Below, in pieces: positions 1 through 7,453 of a stretch of 64,000 nucleotides of DNA (its first letter is position 1; every line of letters starts with the position of its first letter). The notes under the pieces are model-generated. The model ran no database searches. It saw only the letters and a list, made by a program, of their open reading frames with translations, and was not told the origin of the DNA. Both the position numbers and the translations under genes were made by a program. The stretch spans positions 1-64,000 of the forward strand of contig CADCEQ010000006.1 in NCBI GenBank assembly GCA_902800435.1. The letters run 5' to 3'. Source of the stretch: an uncultured Prevotellaceae bacterium (lineage in GTDB: Bacteria; Bacteroidota; Bacteroidia; Bacteroidales; Bacteroidaceae).

Positions 1-55
1 GCGCAAGCAGGGGCTGGTAGTGCTGGAGGAGGACGGGAACTATCGGAAATTGTAA
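1..55 (+). CDS. C-terminal end of an unidentified protein (5' end outside window)
   Basis: An open frame starting at base 2 runs without stop into TAA at 53-55 and encodes 17 residues ending GNYRKL. It has the codon usage of the neighbouring genes. Too little remains to assign a family. The next 49 bases hold short direct repeats of GGTCATTT, of the spacer type seen elsewhere in this window. Confidence 0.5.
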   Translation, partial: RKQGLVVLEEDGNYRKL

Positions 56-104
56 CGCGGTCATTTGGTCAAGGTCATTTTGGTCATTTTCGATTTCTGT
101 AACT

Positions 105-473
105 ATGATTACAATCGCTAACACCCAAGAATGCTTCGTGCAGCTCTGGCGCATGCTGGAGCCCACGAGGCAGCTCCTCAGGGGGCAGTGCAAGCGCTTC
201 TGCATCCGCAACGTGCTGAAGGCGTGGTTCCCGGCTGAGGCTACCGACAACTTCGTCTGGCAGGTCTGCCACCTCTCGGAGCAGGAAGGCTGGAACGAGC
301 TTCCTCTGCCCAGTGTCTATCCGCGCAGGCACCGCGAGCTCCTGCGTGCTGTCGTTGCCGTCAAGACGGGCATCAGCTTCTGGAAAGTCAGTCTGAAAGC
401 CCTCGACGCAGCCTACAGCACAGCATTTCCTGACAGTACACCGATTAACGTCAATAAAAAGAAGAGATTATGA
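105..473 (+). CDS. Unknown protein, 122 aa
   Basis: The frame starts with ATG at 105 and ends at TGA 471-473. Codon use (CTG, AAC, GAG, CGC rich) matches the resident genes rather than the A+T-rich genes that follow. The product has no signal peptide or membrane segment, is rich in Trp, Cys and Arg, and has a basic C-terminus (NVNKKKRL). I recognise no domain. It follows the preceding gene by 49 bases of GGTCATTT-type repeats and is closed by the hairpin at 537-571, so the two could be cotranscribed. The opposite-strand frame over 84-332 is weaker and lacks signals. It may be a small cytoplasmic protein of an accessory region; function is not predictable. Confidence 0.5.
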   Translation: MITIANTQECFVQLWRMLEPTRQLLRGQCKRFCIRNVLKAWFPAEATDNFVWQVCHLSEQEGWNELPLPSVYPRRHRELLRAVVAVKTGISFWKVSLKALDAAYSTAFPDSTPINVNKKKRL

Positions 474-536
474 ATGATATCTGATTGACTTCTTGGAGCA
501 AAATATGTGAATCTTTTTAAGGTAAGCCAAATAATT

Positions 537-571
537 CTCCGATATTCTTTTGAGTATCGGAGTTTTTTTTT
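537..571 (+). terminator. Intrinsic terminator, overlapping the next promoter
   Basis: CTCCGATA (537-544) and TATCGGAG (555-562) form a perfect 8-bp stem with a 10-base loop, followed by nine T residues (563-571). It closes the transcript of the gene at 105-473. The -33 element of the promoter at 549-580 lies in the hairpin loop, so one stretch serves both functions. Confidence 0.75.
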
Positions 572-580
572 GTATCTTTG
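549..580 (+). promoter_or_regulatory. Bacteroidota-type promoter of the secreted-protein operon
   Basis: TTTG at 549-552, a 20-base spacer and TATCTTTG at 573-580 match the Bacteroidota sigma consensus (TTTG, 19-21, TAnnTTTG). Transcription should begin near 587, giving a leader of about 80 bases before the ATG at 665. That leader contains the repeated string AAACGTTTA / CGTTTAGTTA but no clear structure. Confidence 0.75.
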
Positions 581-664
581 CACCGTCGTTTAGTTAGCCC
601 ACTCGTGGAGGGAAACGTTTAACTTTCGTGAATCAATAGCGTAAAACTTATATTTTTTAAGAGT

Positions 665-1672
665 ATGAAAAAAGCATTTATTACTTTATTTGTTGCCGTA
701 GTGGCAACGGTGTGTGCTCAAGCCCAGCAAATATCTGTAGTGTCATCTTCTGGCGCAACCACCATTTTCCGAACACTTCAAGAAGCTATCGAAGGAGCTG
801 ACCCTAACAGCGTCATCTATCTGCCAGGAGGCGGATTCGCAATTAGTGATGAAGTGAAGATTACAAAGAAACTCACTATTATTGGTATTGGTCATAAATT
901 GAATAATGACAATGTAGATGGCGTTACGACAATCGGGGGAAATCTTTGGTTTGATGAAGGAAGTAGTGGCAGTGCTGTTATGGGCTGTTATATCACAGGC
1001 GATGTTAATATTGGAAATGGAGGAGCATCGGTAAACGATGTGTTAATAAGATATTGCAATTTGAATAGCGTACAGGTCAAGAATAGTTCATGTTCTGATG
1101 TGATTGTTAACCAAAACTATATTCGCAATCTTTCCGATTTTAGCTCTTCTCCTACAAAAGTTACAAACAATGTATGTTTAAGATTATCTTCTATTAGTGA
1201 GGGCATTGTTTCAAATAACGTAATAACTTACATTAGCACATATAATAGTCCAGTTATAGCATCCATCAAGAATTCTGTTTTTTGTGATAATATTATTTTG
1301 AATAGTCAATCAGATACATATGGTTATTATAGCACATTTAGTAATTTTAGCAATAATACTTGTACTGGGAACATGGTTTTTAGGTATCAATATAATGAAC
1401 AGCAATGTTTGCCTAATAATGTCATCAATATGACAGGAAAAGGTTGGACAACGATTTTTGCTAATGCAAATGGTGGAGCTATTTCCCCTGTTTCTAACTT
1501 CATCTTTAAAGAAGATTACCAGCAATATTCGAGTTGTGGCATCTATGGAGGAACGGGATTTAACGATAGCCAGTTAGCTTCTGTTCCTTACATCGTAGCC
1601 AAGAAGATAGATGAGCAAACAGATGCTTCGGGTATGCTTAAAGTCAAGATTCGCGTAAAGGTAGGTGAATAA
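665..1672 (+). CDS. Exported right-handed beta-helix protein, 335 aa
   Basis: Residues 1-20 form a signal peptide (MKKAFITLFVAVVATVCAQA, cleavage before QQI). The opening FRTLQEAIEGADPNSVIYLPGG resembles the first turn of pectate-lyase-like beta-helix proteins, where a TLQEAI-type segment precedes the coils. The body then repeats short rungs rich in Asn, Val, Ile and Ser (for example GDVNIGNGG, VNQNYIRNL, VSNNVIT), typical of a parallel beta-helix stacking on Asn ladders. I see no lyase or hydrolase motif, and neither a T9SS tail nor a dockerin. The gene is A+T rich and first in a three-gene operon. It is probably a surface or secreted adhesin-like or carbohydrate-contacting protein; enzymatic activity is unproven. 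Confidence 0.75.
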   Translation: MKKAFITLFVAVVATVCAQAQQISVVSSSGATTIFRTLQEAIEGADPNSVIYLPGGGFAISDEVKITKKLTIIGIGHKLNNDNVDGVTTIGGNLWFDEGSSGSAVMGCYITGDVNIGNGGASVNDVLIRYCNLNSVQVKNSSCSDVIVNQNYIRNLSDFSSSPTKVTNNVCLRLSSISEGIVSNNVITYISTYNSPVIASIKNSVFCDNIILNSQSDTYGYYSTFSNFSNNTCTGNMVFRYQYNEQQCLPNNVINMTGKGWTTIFANANGGAISPVSNFIFKEDYQQYSSCGIYGGTGFNDSQLASVPYIVAKKIDEQTDASGMLKVKIRVKVGE

Positions 1673-1688
1673 ACAGATTAAGATAGTT

Positions 1689-4454
1689 ATGAGAAGGAAA
1701 ACAGTTATCCAATTATGGCTATGTCTGTTCTGTCTGCTTCCTTTGCACTTGATGGCACAAACCTTAGAGTATTGGTTTGATGACAACTTCGACTCAAGGA
1801 ACTCCACAACCATCGCAACATCTGATGCAGAGCAGGAACTAAGCCTCGATTTGCAAAACAGCACTAAATTTCCTTTCGGATTCCATAAGCTCAATATGCG
1901 AATCATCATAGGGGGGAAACCAAGTGCCGTCTATTCTTCCCCCGTCCTCAAGCTCTCTGCTGGCAAGGCCACGCAACTTGAGTACTGGATAGACAATGAC
2001 TATGCCAACGCCAAGACCATCAGCGGCAGCCTTGCCTCTAACGGGCAAGACTATCTCTTCGTCAACGACCTCGACTTAGGTGATGTCTCTCCAGGCTACC
2101 ATCGACTCTATTGCCGTGCCGTAAGCAACAGCCAACATACTGCCAGTGCTGTGACGATGACACCAATTATCGTCAAGTCGAAATACTATACTGAAAACCC
2201 TGAAGATTTGACGGTGACAAAACAGGCTTATTGGTTCGATAACGAGGATCCAAAGATTGAACATATAGCCAATCCTAAGAATGATTACAAACAGTCGTAT
2301 TCGTTTGATGCTCGTAAGTTGTCGGACGGCCAGCACACTCTCCATGTACAATATAGCAATTCGGCAGGATTCTGGAGTTCTCCAACTGACTACGCTTTCA
2401 CCAAAACAGCGGTGATTGACCCCGTAATAGTGGCTAATGCCATTGTTGAGAACGGTGTAGTAACAATGAACTTCACTTCCATTCCGAACGGATTCACGTA
2501 CACCTTAGTCAGACAATATCCGAGCGGAAAGAATCATAAGGCAAATGACGTAAACAGTACTGAATACCCTGCTAACCTGAAGGCTACCGACACACCGGCT
2601 CCAGGATCATACACCTACTATGTTGAAGGCAAGTACATCGACGCTGACGGGAAAACTCAGAAGGTGCGCTCCGAAGATATTAGTGTCACCGTAGATAAGG
2701 CTGCAGAGACAGTTAAGCGAGGCCGAATCCATGGGGCTTTGAAAATCAATGGGAATCCTATTACCTATGAATGGTTTGTTGGCCGTTACGATGTTTACAT
2801 AAATGGACAAAAGGCTTCTGACACTGATTATCCTTTCAAGAAGGAGAACTACGGTCATTTCAGAATTGAAGATGTGCCTTACGGAACGGAGTTGTCTATT
2901 GGCGTAGGATACCATGACGGTGGGTTGAGTTCCCAGTTGATTACACTGATAGTAAATGAAAACACAAGTAACAATACCTATTATTTCGACTGCACAGAGG
3001 ACGGTGAAGACGGATTCCTTACAGATAATAATGATTACGATATACTAATGTGGGATAGGATCCACCTTACCCCCAACGGCTGGGAACTGGGAGTGAAGAA
3101 CAAGTCGGAATATAGGCCGTGGTCTGGCAACATTATTGTGAAGGTGATGAGCAAGAAGGCGTATGAGATGTTTGAGAAACAGAAGAACGGAGAACTTTCG
3201 TTGACATATTTCATGATCAATCCTGACGCCGTATCATACGAACCTTCATTTGTAACTTCTGCCAATGCACATGTGCGATTTGATAAAAATGAGTATAAGT
3301 CTCCACTGATATTGGATGTTATTGACCTGCCAAAACGGAATGAGAACGAAGACTATTACGTGTGTGTCTATTCTCAAAAAGACGGAGAAGAGCAGATGAA
3401 AGTGGTGGGCGAAAACCTGATGACAGTAAAATTTAATCCTTACGAAATGGAGGTGGCTGTTGTTAATGGTTTCAAGAATTACATGGCAGGTTACGCCGAA
3501 GTTATGAGGATCTTCAAGTCATTTGCCGCATGGGGCGATCCATTTAAGCTTGCATGGGAAAGTGTTACAGACAAGAACTTCGAACTATGGTTGAAGAACT
3601 TCGAAGACGGTCATACTGATTTTAGTGAATTAATTCAAGATGAGGCCGATGTCGCTTTCAGGTCTGCTGGTTTGCTATTGAACTGTTTCTTCAGCGACAT
3701 GGATAAAGCGGTGAAGAAGTACACGGGCACATTCAAGGAAACAACTACCTACAAACTTCATAGTAAGATGCAGGAACTATATAATGACGCAAAAGATGTA
3801 ATGGGAGTAGTGAATGCTTCTCAGGCTGATGATAGCCATAGGTTCTTTGAATTAGCAAAGCAAGTGCTAAAATTCTCCAAGAAGTTGAACGATGAGAAGA
3901 TTTACGACCCTGTCTTTGAAGTCTATAAAACCTACTTTGAGGTAGGTGAAGCCATGGCTTCAGCTGTTGAAAGACTTGGAAACTCATATTCAGGTAGATA
4001 TGTATGGGAAAGATTAGTTTCTGGAAAAGGTGAATATAAGATTAAAGTCCGAAAGTACACTACCGATGATAAGAGTGTCGAATATTTTCATGGGAAAGAC
4101 GTGAATTCTCAAATATCGTCTATTAACATTGTACTGAGTACCCCTGCACAGAGTGGCTTGAAAGTCAATAGCACGACTTATGAAAAGGTGTATGATCCAG
4201 ACGGGATAACTATTAAGAATGTGGAATTCCCTGGTAAATATAACACTAATTATACACCAACAGAAGCATGGATGGCAATTACTTGGGCTAACAAGCGTGT
4301 CACCTATGTCCCCCTCCTCAATAATGACTTCGTGAAGATGCAGCATTTTTCTCAGCTAAGTAAAGAACCTCTTACAATGACAGTAGAATTACAGTCTGAC
4401 ACCTATTGGGATTTGAATAGACTTGCAAACAAATTAACTTTCGTAAAACCGTAA
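1689..4454 (+). CDS. Large exported repeat protein, 921 aa, unknown function
   Basis: I chose ATG 1689 because it begins a normal signal peptide (MRRKTVIQLWLCLFCLLPLH, then LMAQ). A GTG at 1665 in the same frame overlaps the previous stop and would only add eight residues. The N-terminal third has three related units beginning LEYWFDDNF (about residue 26), LEYWIDNDY (97) and QAYWFDNED (180), each ending in a GxHxL stretch. A fibronectin/Ig-like region follows, then a long alpha-helical region (about 590-760). No catalytic motif and no C-terminal T9SS tail are evident (it ends KLTFVKP). It is the middle gene of an A+T-rich operon, 16 bases after the beta-helix gene and 5 before the LRR gene. 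A surface structural or binding role is an inference from export and repeats. Confidence 0.75.
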   Translation: MRRKTVIQLWLCLFCLLPLHLMAQTLEYWFDDNFDSRNSTTIATSDAEQELSLDLQNSTKFPFGFHKLNMRIIIGGKPSAVYSSPVLKLSAGKATQLEYWIDNDYANAKTISGSLASNGQDYLFVNDLDLGDVSPGYHRLYCRAVSNSQHTASAVTMTPIIVKSKYYTENPEDLTVTKQAYWFDNEDPKIEHIANPKNDYKQSYSFDARKLSDGQHTLHVQYSNSAGFWSSPTDYAFTKTAVIDPVIVANAIVENGVVTMNFTSIPNGFTYTLVRQYPSGKNHKANDVNSTEYPANLKATDTPAPGSYTYYVEGKYIDADGKTQKVRSEDISVTVDKAAETVKRGRIHGALKINGNPITYEWFVGRYDVYINGQKASDTDYPFKKENYGHFRIEDVPYGTELSIGVGYHDGGLSSQLITLIVNENTSNNTYYFDCTEDGEDGFLTDNNDYDILMWDRIHLTPNGWELGVKNKSEYRPWSGNIIVKVMSKKAYEMFEKQKNGELSLTYFMINPDAVSYEPSFVTSANAHVRFDKNEYKSPLILDVIDLPKRNENEDYYVCVYSQKDGEEQMKVVGENLMTVKFNPYEMEVAVVNGFKNYMAGYAEVMRIFKSFAAWGDPFKLAWESVTDKNFELWLKNFEDGHTDFSELIQDEADVAFRSAGLLLNCFFSDMDKAVKKYTGTFKETTTYKLHSKMQELYNDAKDVMGVVNASQADDSHRFFELAKQVLKFSKKLNDEKIYDPVFEVYKTYFEVGEAMASAVERLGNSYSGRYVWERLVSGKGEYKIKVRKYTTDDKSVEYFHGKDVNSQISSINIVLSTPAQSGLKVNSTTYEKVYDPDGITIKNVEFPGKYNTNYTPTEAWMAITWANKRVTYVPLLNNDFVKMQHFSQLSKEPLTMTVELQSDTYWDLNRLANKLTFVKP

Positions 4455-4459
4455 AAGAA

Positions 4460-5581
4460 ATGAGGAATAAACTGACTATCATATTTGTATGTTGCCTATT
4501 CGTGGCTTCAAATGCTCAAGGCCAGGAACTGAACTTCATTTCTCCGAATGTTGAAGCAGGTATACGCCAACATCTAAACATTGATAAAGTTTCACCTATC
4601 AGCTTTGCCCAGTTGGACACCATTACCTGGCTTGACCTCTCAAGGCGAGGAATTACAGACATACGCGACCTAGTGTTACTATCGAAGTTGCGCTCTCTGG
4701 ATTTAAGCGGTAACATGGTGGAAGACTTGCAGCCGCTTGCTGTTCTTGACTCGCTGGAATGGGTGGATCTGAGCAACAACAATCTAAAAGGCATCAATGA
4801 CTTGTTTTACTCGTCAGCCAAAAAACTGACGATTAACGTTGCGTTCAATTACATTAGTGATTTCTCTTTGTTTGGCTCATTATCGTCATGTGATTTTGTC
4901 TTGGAAGGAGCAAACTTTCAGATGATTGAAAATGCACCTTACTTCGATGTGGGGCAGTTCGTTTGTGATGCTTCCGGCGAAGACGCGAAAGTCTATGGCC
5001 TTGTACGCACAAACATGGATGAAACTGTTCGTCTTTTATGTGGAGACGAAGTAATAAATGTGTCGACAGAAGACGAACTATTTATGCAAACTCTTCATTA
5101 TGATGGTAACATTCCTGCCCGTGTAATAATAACCAATGGCGAACGTGGCGACACAACATGGGTTGTGCCTTCACGGACTCTCAATATGACTGACGGTGGG
5201 ACGCTCACCATAGAGACGGGGTTGCCTGATAAATATGTTATTAGTAGTGTTTTCGCTGAAAGGGGTACTGCGTCCTATGACGGTACTAAAGTCAACTATT
5301 CGGCTACTGCTGACATTGTTAGCGATGTACTCTACGTTAGCTACTCTGATGGTGTACGGTTCCGTGGTTTTACGAAATACAATGTTATAGGTGGCGACGC
5401 TAACGGAGACGTGAATAATGATGGTCTGAAGAACATTGTTGACGTTACTCTACTGGTACGCAAAGTCATTGGGATTCAAGGTGACTTACATGTTGAGAAT
5501 GCCGATGTTGATGGCGACGGTGACATAGATTATGATGATGTGACCACGCTCGTAAAGACTATATTGTTAAAGAAACAATAG
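4460..5581 (+). CDS. Exported leucine-rich-repeat protein with C-terminal dockerin-like domain, 373 aa
   Basis: The signal peptide is residues 1-21 (MRNKLTIIFVCCLFVASNAQG). LRR units of the bacterial/internalin-like type occupy about 50-140 (LTWLDLSRRGITDI, LRSLDLSGNMVEDL, LEWVDLSNNNLKGI are representative). The C-terminal 65 residues contain two calcium-loop-like segments, DANGDVNNDGLKNIVD and DVDGDGDIDYDDV, each followed by a hydrophobic helix, as in type I dockerins; the first loop is longer than usual. It starts five bases after the 921-residue protein and closes the operon before the GC hairpin at 5613. LRRs suggest protein binding at the cell surface. The dockerin may act as a surface or secretion domain, since no cohesin gene is visible. 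Confidence 0.8.
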   Translation: MRNKLTIIFVCCLFVASNAQGQELNFISPNVEAGIRQHLNIDKVSPISFAQLDTITWLDLSRRGITDIRDLVLLSKLRSLDLSGNMVEDLQPLAVLDSLEWVDLSNNNLKGINDLFYSSAKKLTINVAFNYISDFSLFGSLSSCDFVLEGANFQMIENAPYFDVGQFVCDASGEDAKVYGLVRTNMDETVRLLCGDEVINVSTEDELFMQTLHYDGNIPARVIITNGERGDTTWVVPSRTLNMTDGGTLTIETGLPDKYVISSVFAERGTASYDGTKVNYSATADIVSDVLYVSYSDGVRFRGFTKYNVIGGDANGDVNNDGLKNIVDVTLLVRKVIGIQGDLHVENADVDGDGDIDYDDVTTLVKTILLKKQ

Positions 5582-5612
5582 AATCAAGAACAGGGTTGAC
5601 TTCATGGTAAAA

Positions 5613-5645
5613 GGCGGCGGGTTACGAACAAAACCCGCCGCCTTT
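5613..5645 (+). terminator. Strong intrinsic terminator of the secreted-protein operon
   Basis: GGCGGCGGGTT (5613-5623) pairs perfectly with AACCCGCCGCC (5632-5642) around an 8-base loop and is followed by TTTT. A second copy of the right arm (AAAACCCGCCGCCTTTT) lies at 5651-5667 and could pair alternatively with the left arm. A 67-codon frame over this hairpin is not credible. Confidence 0.85.
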
Positions 5646-5778
5646 TGCGGAAAACCCGCCGCCTTTTGCCAAAGTCGGTTCAGGTGTCGGTTCCCGCCTC
5701 CAGAGGTTGGCAGAGAGCACGTTTTTGCCGATTCTTTCGGCCACTTTTGCTATTATAGTTGCCATTCGCACTTTATAT

Positions 5779-5845
5779 CCTACACTCCCTACACTTCCTA
5801 CACCTAAGAAAGTTCAACAGGTGCAGGAAGTGTCGGGAGTGTAGG
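5779..5845. repeat. Long imperfect inverted repeat, 27-bp arms
   Basis: The arms 5779-5805 and 5819-5845 pair at 25 of 27 positions around a 13-base loop. Each arm is made of tandem TACACTyCC-like units, giving both direct and inverted repetition. It lies in a gene-free stretch (5582-5954) between the operon terminator and the next promoter. It resembles small palindromic intergenic elements of Prevotella-type genomes; I see no coding potential. Confidence 0.8.
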
Positions 5846-5886
5846 GTGTTTCCTGCGATTGACAATACAGTAGGAAAAATAAAAAT

Positions 5887-5928
5887 CCCGATATTGTTTT
5901 GAGTTTCGGGGAATTTTGTTTATCTTTG
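5887..5928 (+). promoter_or_regulatory. Promoter with short hairpin around its -33 element
   Basis: TTTG 5898-5901, a 19-base spacer and TATCTTTG 5921-5928 fit the Bacteroidota promoter. CCCGA (5887-5891) and TCGGG (5906-5910) flank the -33 element as a small inverted repeat. The arrangement and much of the sequence match the module at 537-580. It drives the polyferredoxin gene at 5955. Confidence 0.75.
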
Positions 5929-5954
5929 CACACAAACCTATAAATAGACATTTT

Positions 5955-7418
5955 ATGCTAAGGAAAATCAGAATCGTATTGGCTGCTGTAATGTTCGTTG
6001 GCATCACGCTGCTGTTCCTTGACTTTACGGGAACGCTGCACACGTGGCTGGGCTGGATGGCGAAGATTCAGCTGCTGCCGGCGGTGATGGCGCTGAACGT
6101 AGTGGTCATCGTGGCGCTGGCCGTGCTGACGCTCATCTTCGGCCGCATCTATTGTTCGGTCATCTGTCCGTTGGGCATCCTTCAGGACGTGCTGGCGCGG
6201 CTGCGCCGTAAGAAGAACAAGTACAGCTATTCGAAAGAGGTGCGCTGGCTGCGCTACCCCATGCTGGTGCTGGGTGTTGGGTGTTGGGTGTTAGGTGTTG
6301 GTTCCGTCGTCCAGCTGCTGGCGCCCTACAGTGCCTTCGGTCGCATTGCGACGATGGTGCTGCAGCCACTGTGGATGCTGGGCAACAACGTGCTGGGCTT
6401 CCTGGCCGAGCGGGCCGACAGCTATGCCTTCTATACGGTTGACGTGTGGATGAAGTCGCTGCCGGTGCTTATCGTGGCCGTGGCGACGCTGATTTTGCTG
6501 GCTGTGCTGGCGTGGCGCGGCGGCCGTACGTATTGCAATACCATCTGTCCGGTGGGAACGGTATTGTCGTTCCTTGCGCGCTTCTCGTGGCTGAAGATAC
6601 GGTTCGACGAGGAGAAGTGCCGCAACTGCTCAATGTGCTCGAAGAACTGCAAGGCGGCGTGCATCGACTATAAGACCCACTCGGTGGACTACTCGCGCTG
6701 CGTGGTCTGCGGCAACTGTATTGAGAGTTGTAAGTTTGGGGCGCTGAAATATGGAAGTGAAAAACGAAAAGTGAAAAGTGAGGAAACATCTTCGGAGCGT
6801 CGCTCGTTCCTCGTGGGTGCAGCCCTTGTTACTACCGCCGCGATGGCCCAGAAGAAGGAGAAGCTGATGGATGGTGGACTGGCGGAACTGGAGGACAAGG
6901 TGGCTCCTGAGCGGCAGACGCCGCTGACGCCGCCGGGCTCGCTGTCGTTCGACTATTATGCCAAGCGGTGTACGGGCTGTCAGCTCTGCGTGTCGGAGTG
7001 CCCGAACGGCGTGCTGCGGCCAACGACCGACCTGATGCACCTGATGCTGCCCGAGATGTCGTATGAGCGCGGCTACTGCCGCCCGGAGTGTACGCGCTGC
7101 TCTGAGGTGTGCCCGGCTGGGGCCATCAAACTGGTTGACCAGGCCGAGAAGTCGTCTATCCAGATTGGTCACGCCGTGTTTATCCAGAAGAACTGCGTGG
7201 CCGTGACCGACGGCGTTGACTGCGGCAACTGCGAACGCCACTGTCCGACGGGCGCCATCGAGCTGGTGGCGCTCCGTGAGGATGACGACGAGTCGCCGTG
7301 GGTGCCCGCCGTCAACGAGGAGGCCTGCATCGGCTGCGGTGCGTGCGAGTATGTCTGTCCGGCCCGTCCGTTCTCAGCGATTATTGTTGAGGGACATGAG
7401 GTGCATAGGAAAATCTAA
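5955..7418 (+). CDS. NapH/NapG-like membrane polyferredoxin fusion, 487 aa
   Basis: Residues 1-210 are a NapH/NosR-type membrane part with several hydrophobic segments and two cysteine motifs, CSVICPLG (67-74) and CNTICPVG (194-201). Two 4Fe-4S motifs follow at 222-236 and 249-259. After a charged linker (267-277) comes RRSFLVGAALVTTAAMA (282-298), which looks like the twin-arginine signal of a NapG-type ferredoxin. Four more cluster motifs follow: CTGCQLCVSECP (339-350), CTRCSEVCP (379-387), CGNCERHCP (423-431) and CIGCGACEYVCP (458-469). It should pass electrons between a quinol-side membrane domain and a soluble partner. The Tat-exported aldo/keto reductase 35 bases downstream is the obvious candidate. 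ATG 5955 lies 27 bases after the -7 box; an upstream in-frame ATG at 5916 lies inside the promoter. The linker consists of an intergenic-type repeat. Confidence 0.85.
   Translation: MLRKIRIVLAAVMFVGITLLFLDFTGTLHTWLGWMAKIQLLPAVMALNVVVIVALAVLTLIFGRIYCSVICPLGILQDVLARLRRKKNKYSYSKEVRWLRYPMLVLGVGCWVLGVGSVVQLLAPYSAFGRIATMVLQPLWMLGNNVLGFLAERADSYAFYTVDVWMKSLPVLIVAVATLILLAVLAWRGGRTYCNTICPVGTVLSFLARFSWLKIRFDEEKCRNCSMCSKNCKAACIDYKTHSVDYSRCVVCGNCIESCKFGALKYGSEKRKVKSEETSSERRSFLVGAALVTTAAMAQKKEKLMDGGLAELEDKVAPERQTPLTPPGSLSFDYYAKRCTGCQLCVSECPNGVLRPTTDLMHLMLPEMSYERGYCRPECTRCSEVCPAGAIKLVDQAEKSSIQIGHAVFIQKNCVAVTDGVDCGNCERHCPTGAIELVALREDDDESPWVPAVNEEACIGCGACEYVCPARPFSAIIVEGHEVHRKI
6754..6783 (+). repeat. GAAGTGAAAAnnGAAAAGTGAAAAGTGA repeat, in frame
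   Basis: These 30 bases repeat the GTGAAAA unit found between genes at 20259-20293 (there as TTTTCACTT on the plus strand). Here it is read in frame and encodes the linker SEKRKVKSEE between the two halves of the polyferredoxin. A second in-frame microsatellite, repeats of GGGTGTT at 6270-6302, encodes LGVGCWVLGVG in a membrane segment of the same protein. Confidence 0.7.
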
Positions 7419-7453
7419 GTTGTTTTCTATTTACGATTTTCAATTTTCGATTT

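Noticed and set aside
84..332. 82-codon minus-strand frame over the first small gene
   Set aside because: Codon use is the antisense pattern of the plus-strand gene and there is no promoter upstream.
5604..5807. 67-codon plus-strand frame after the LRR gene
   Set aside because: It is read through the GC terminator hairpin and the TACACT repeat; no start signal or plausible protein composition.
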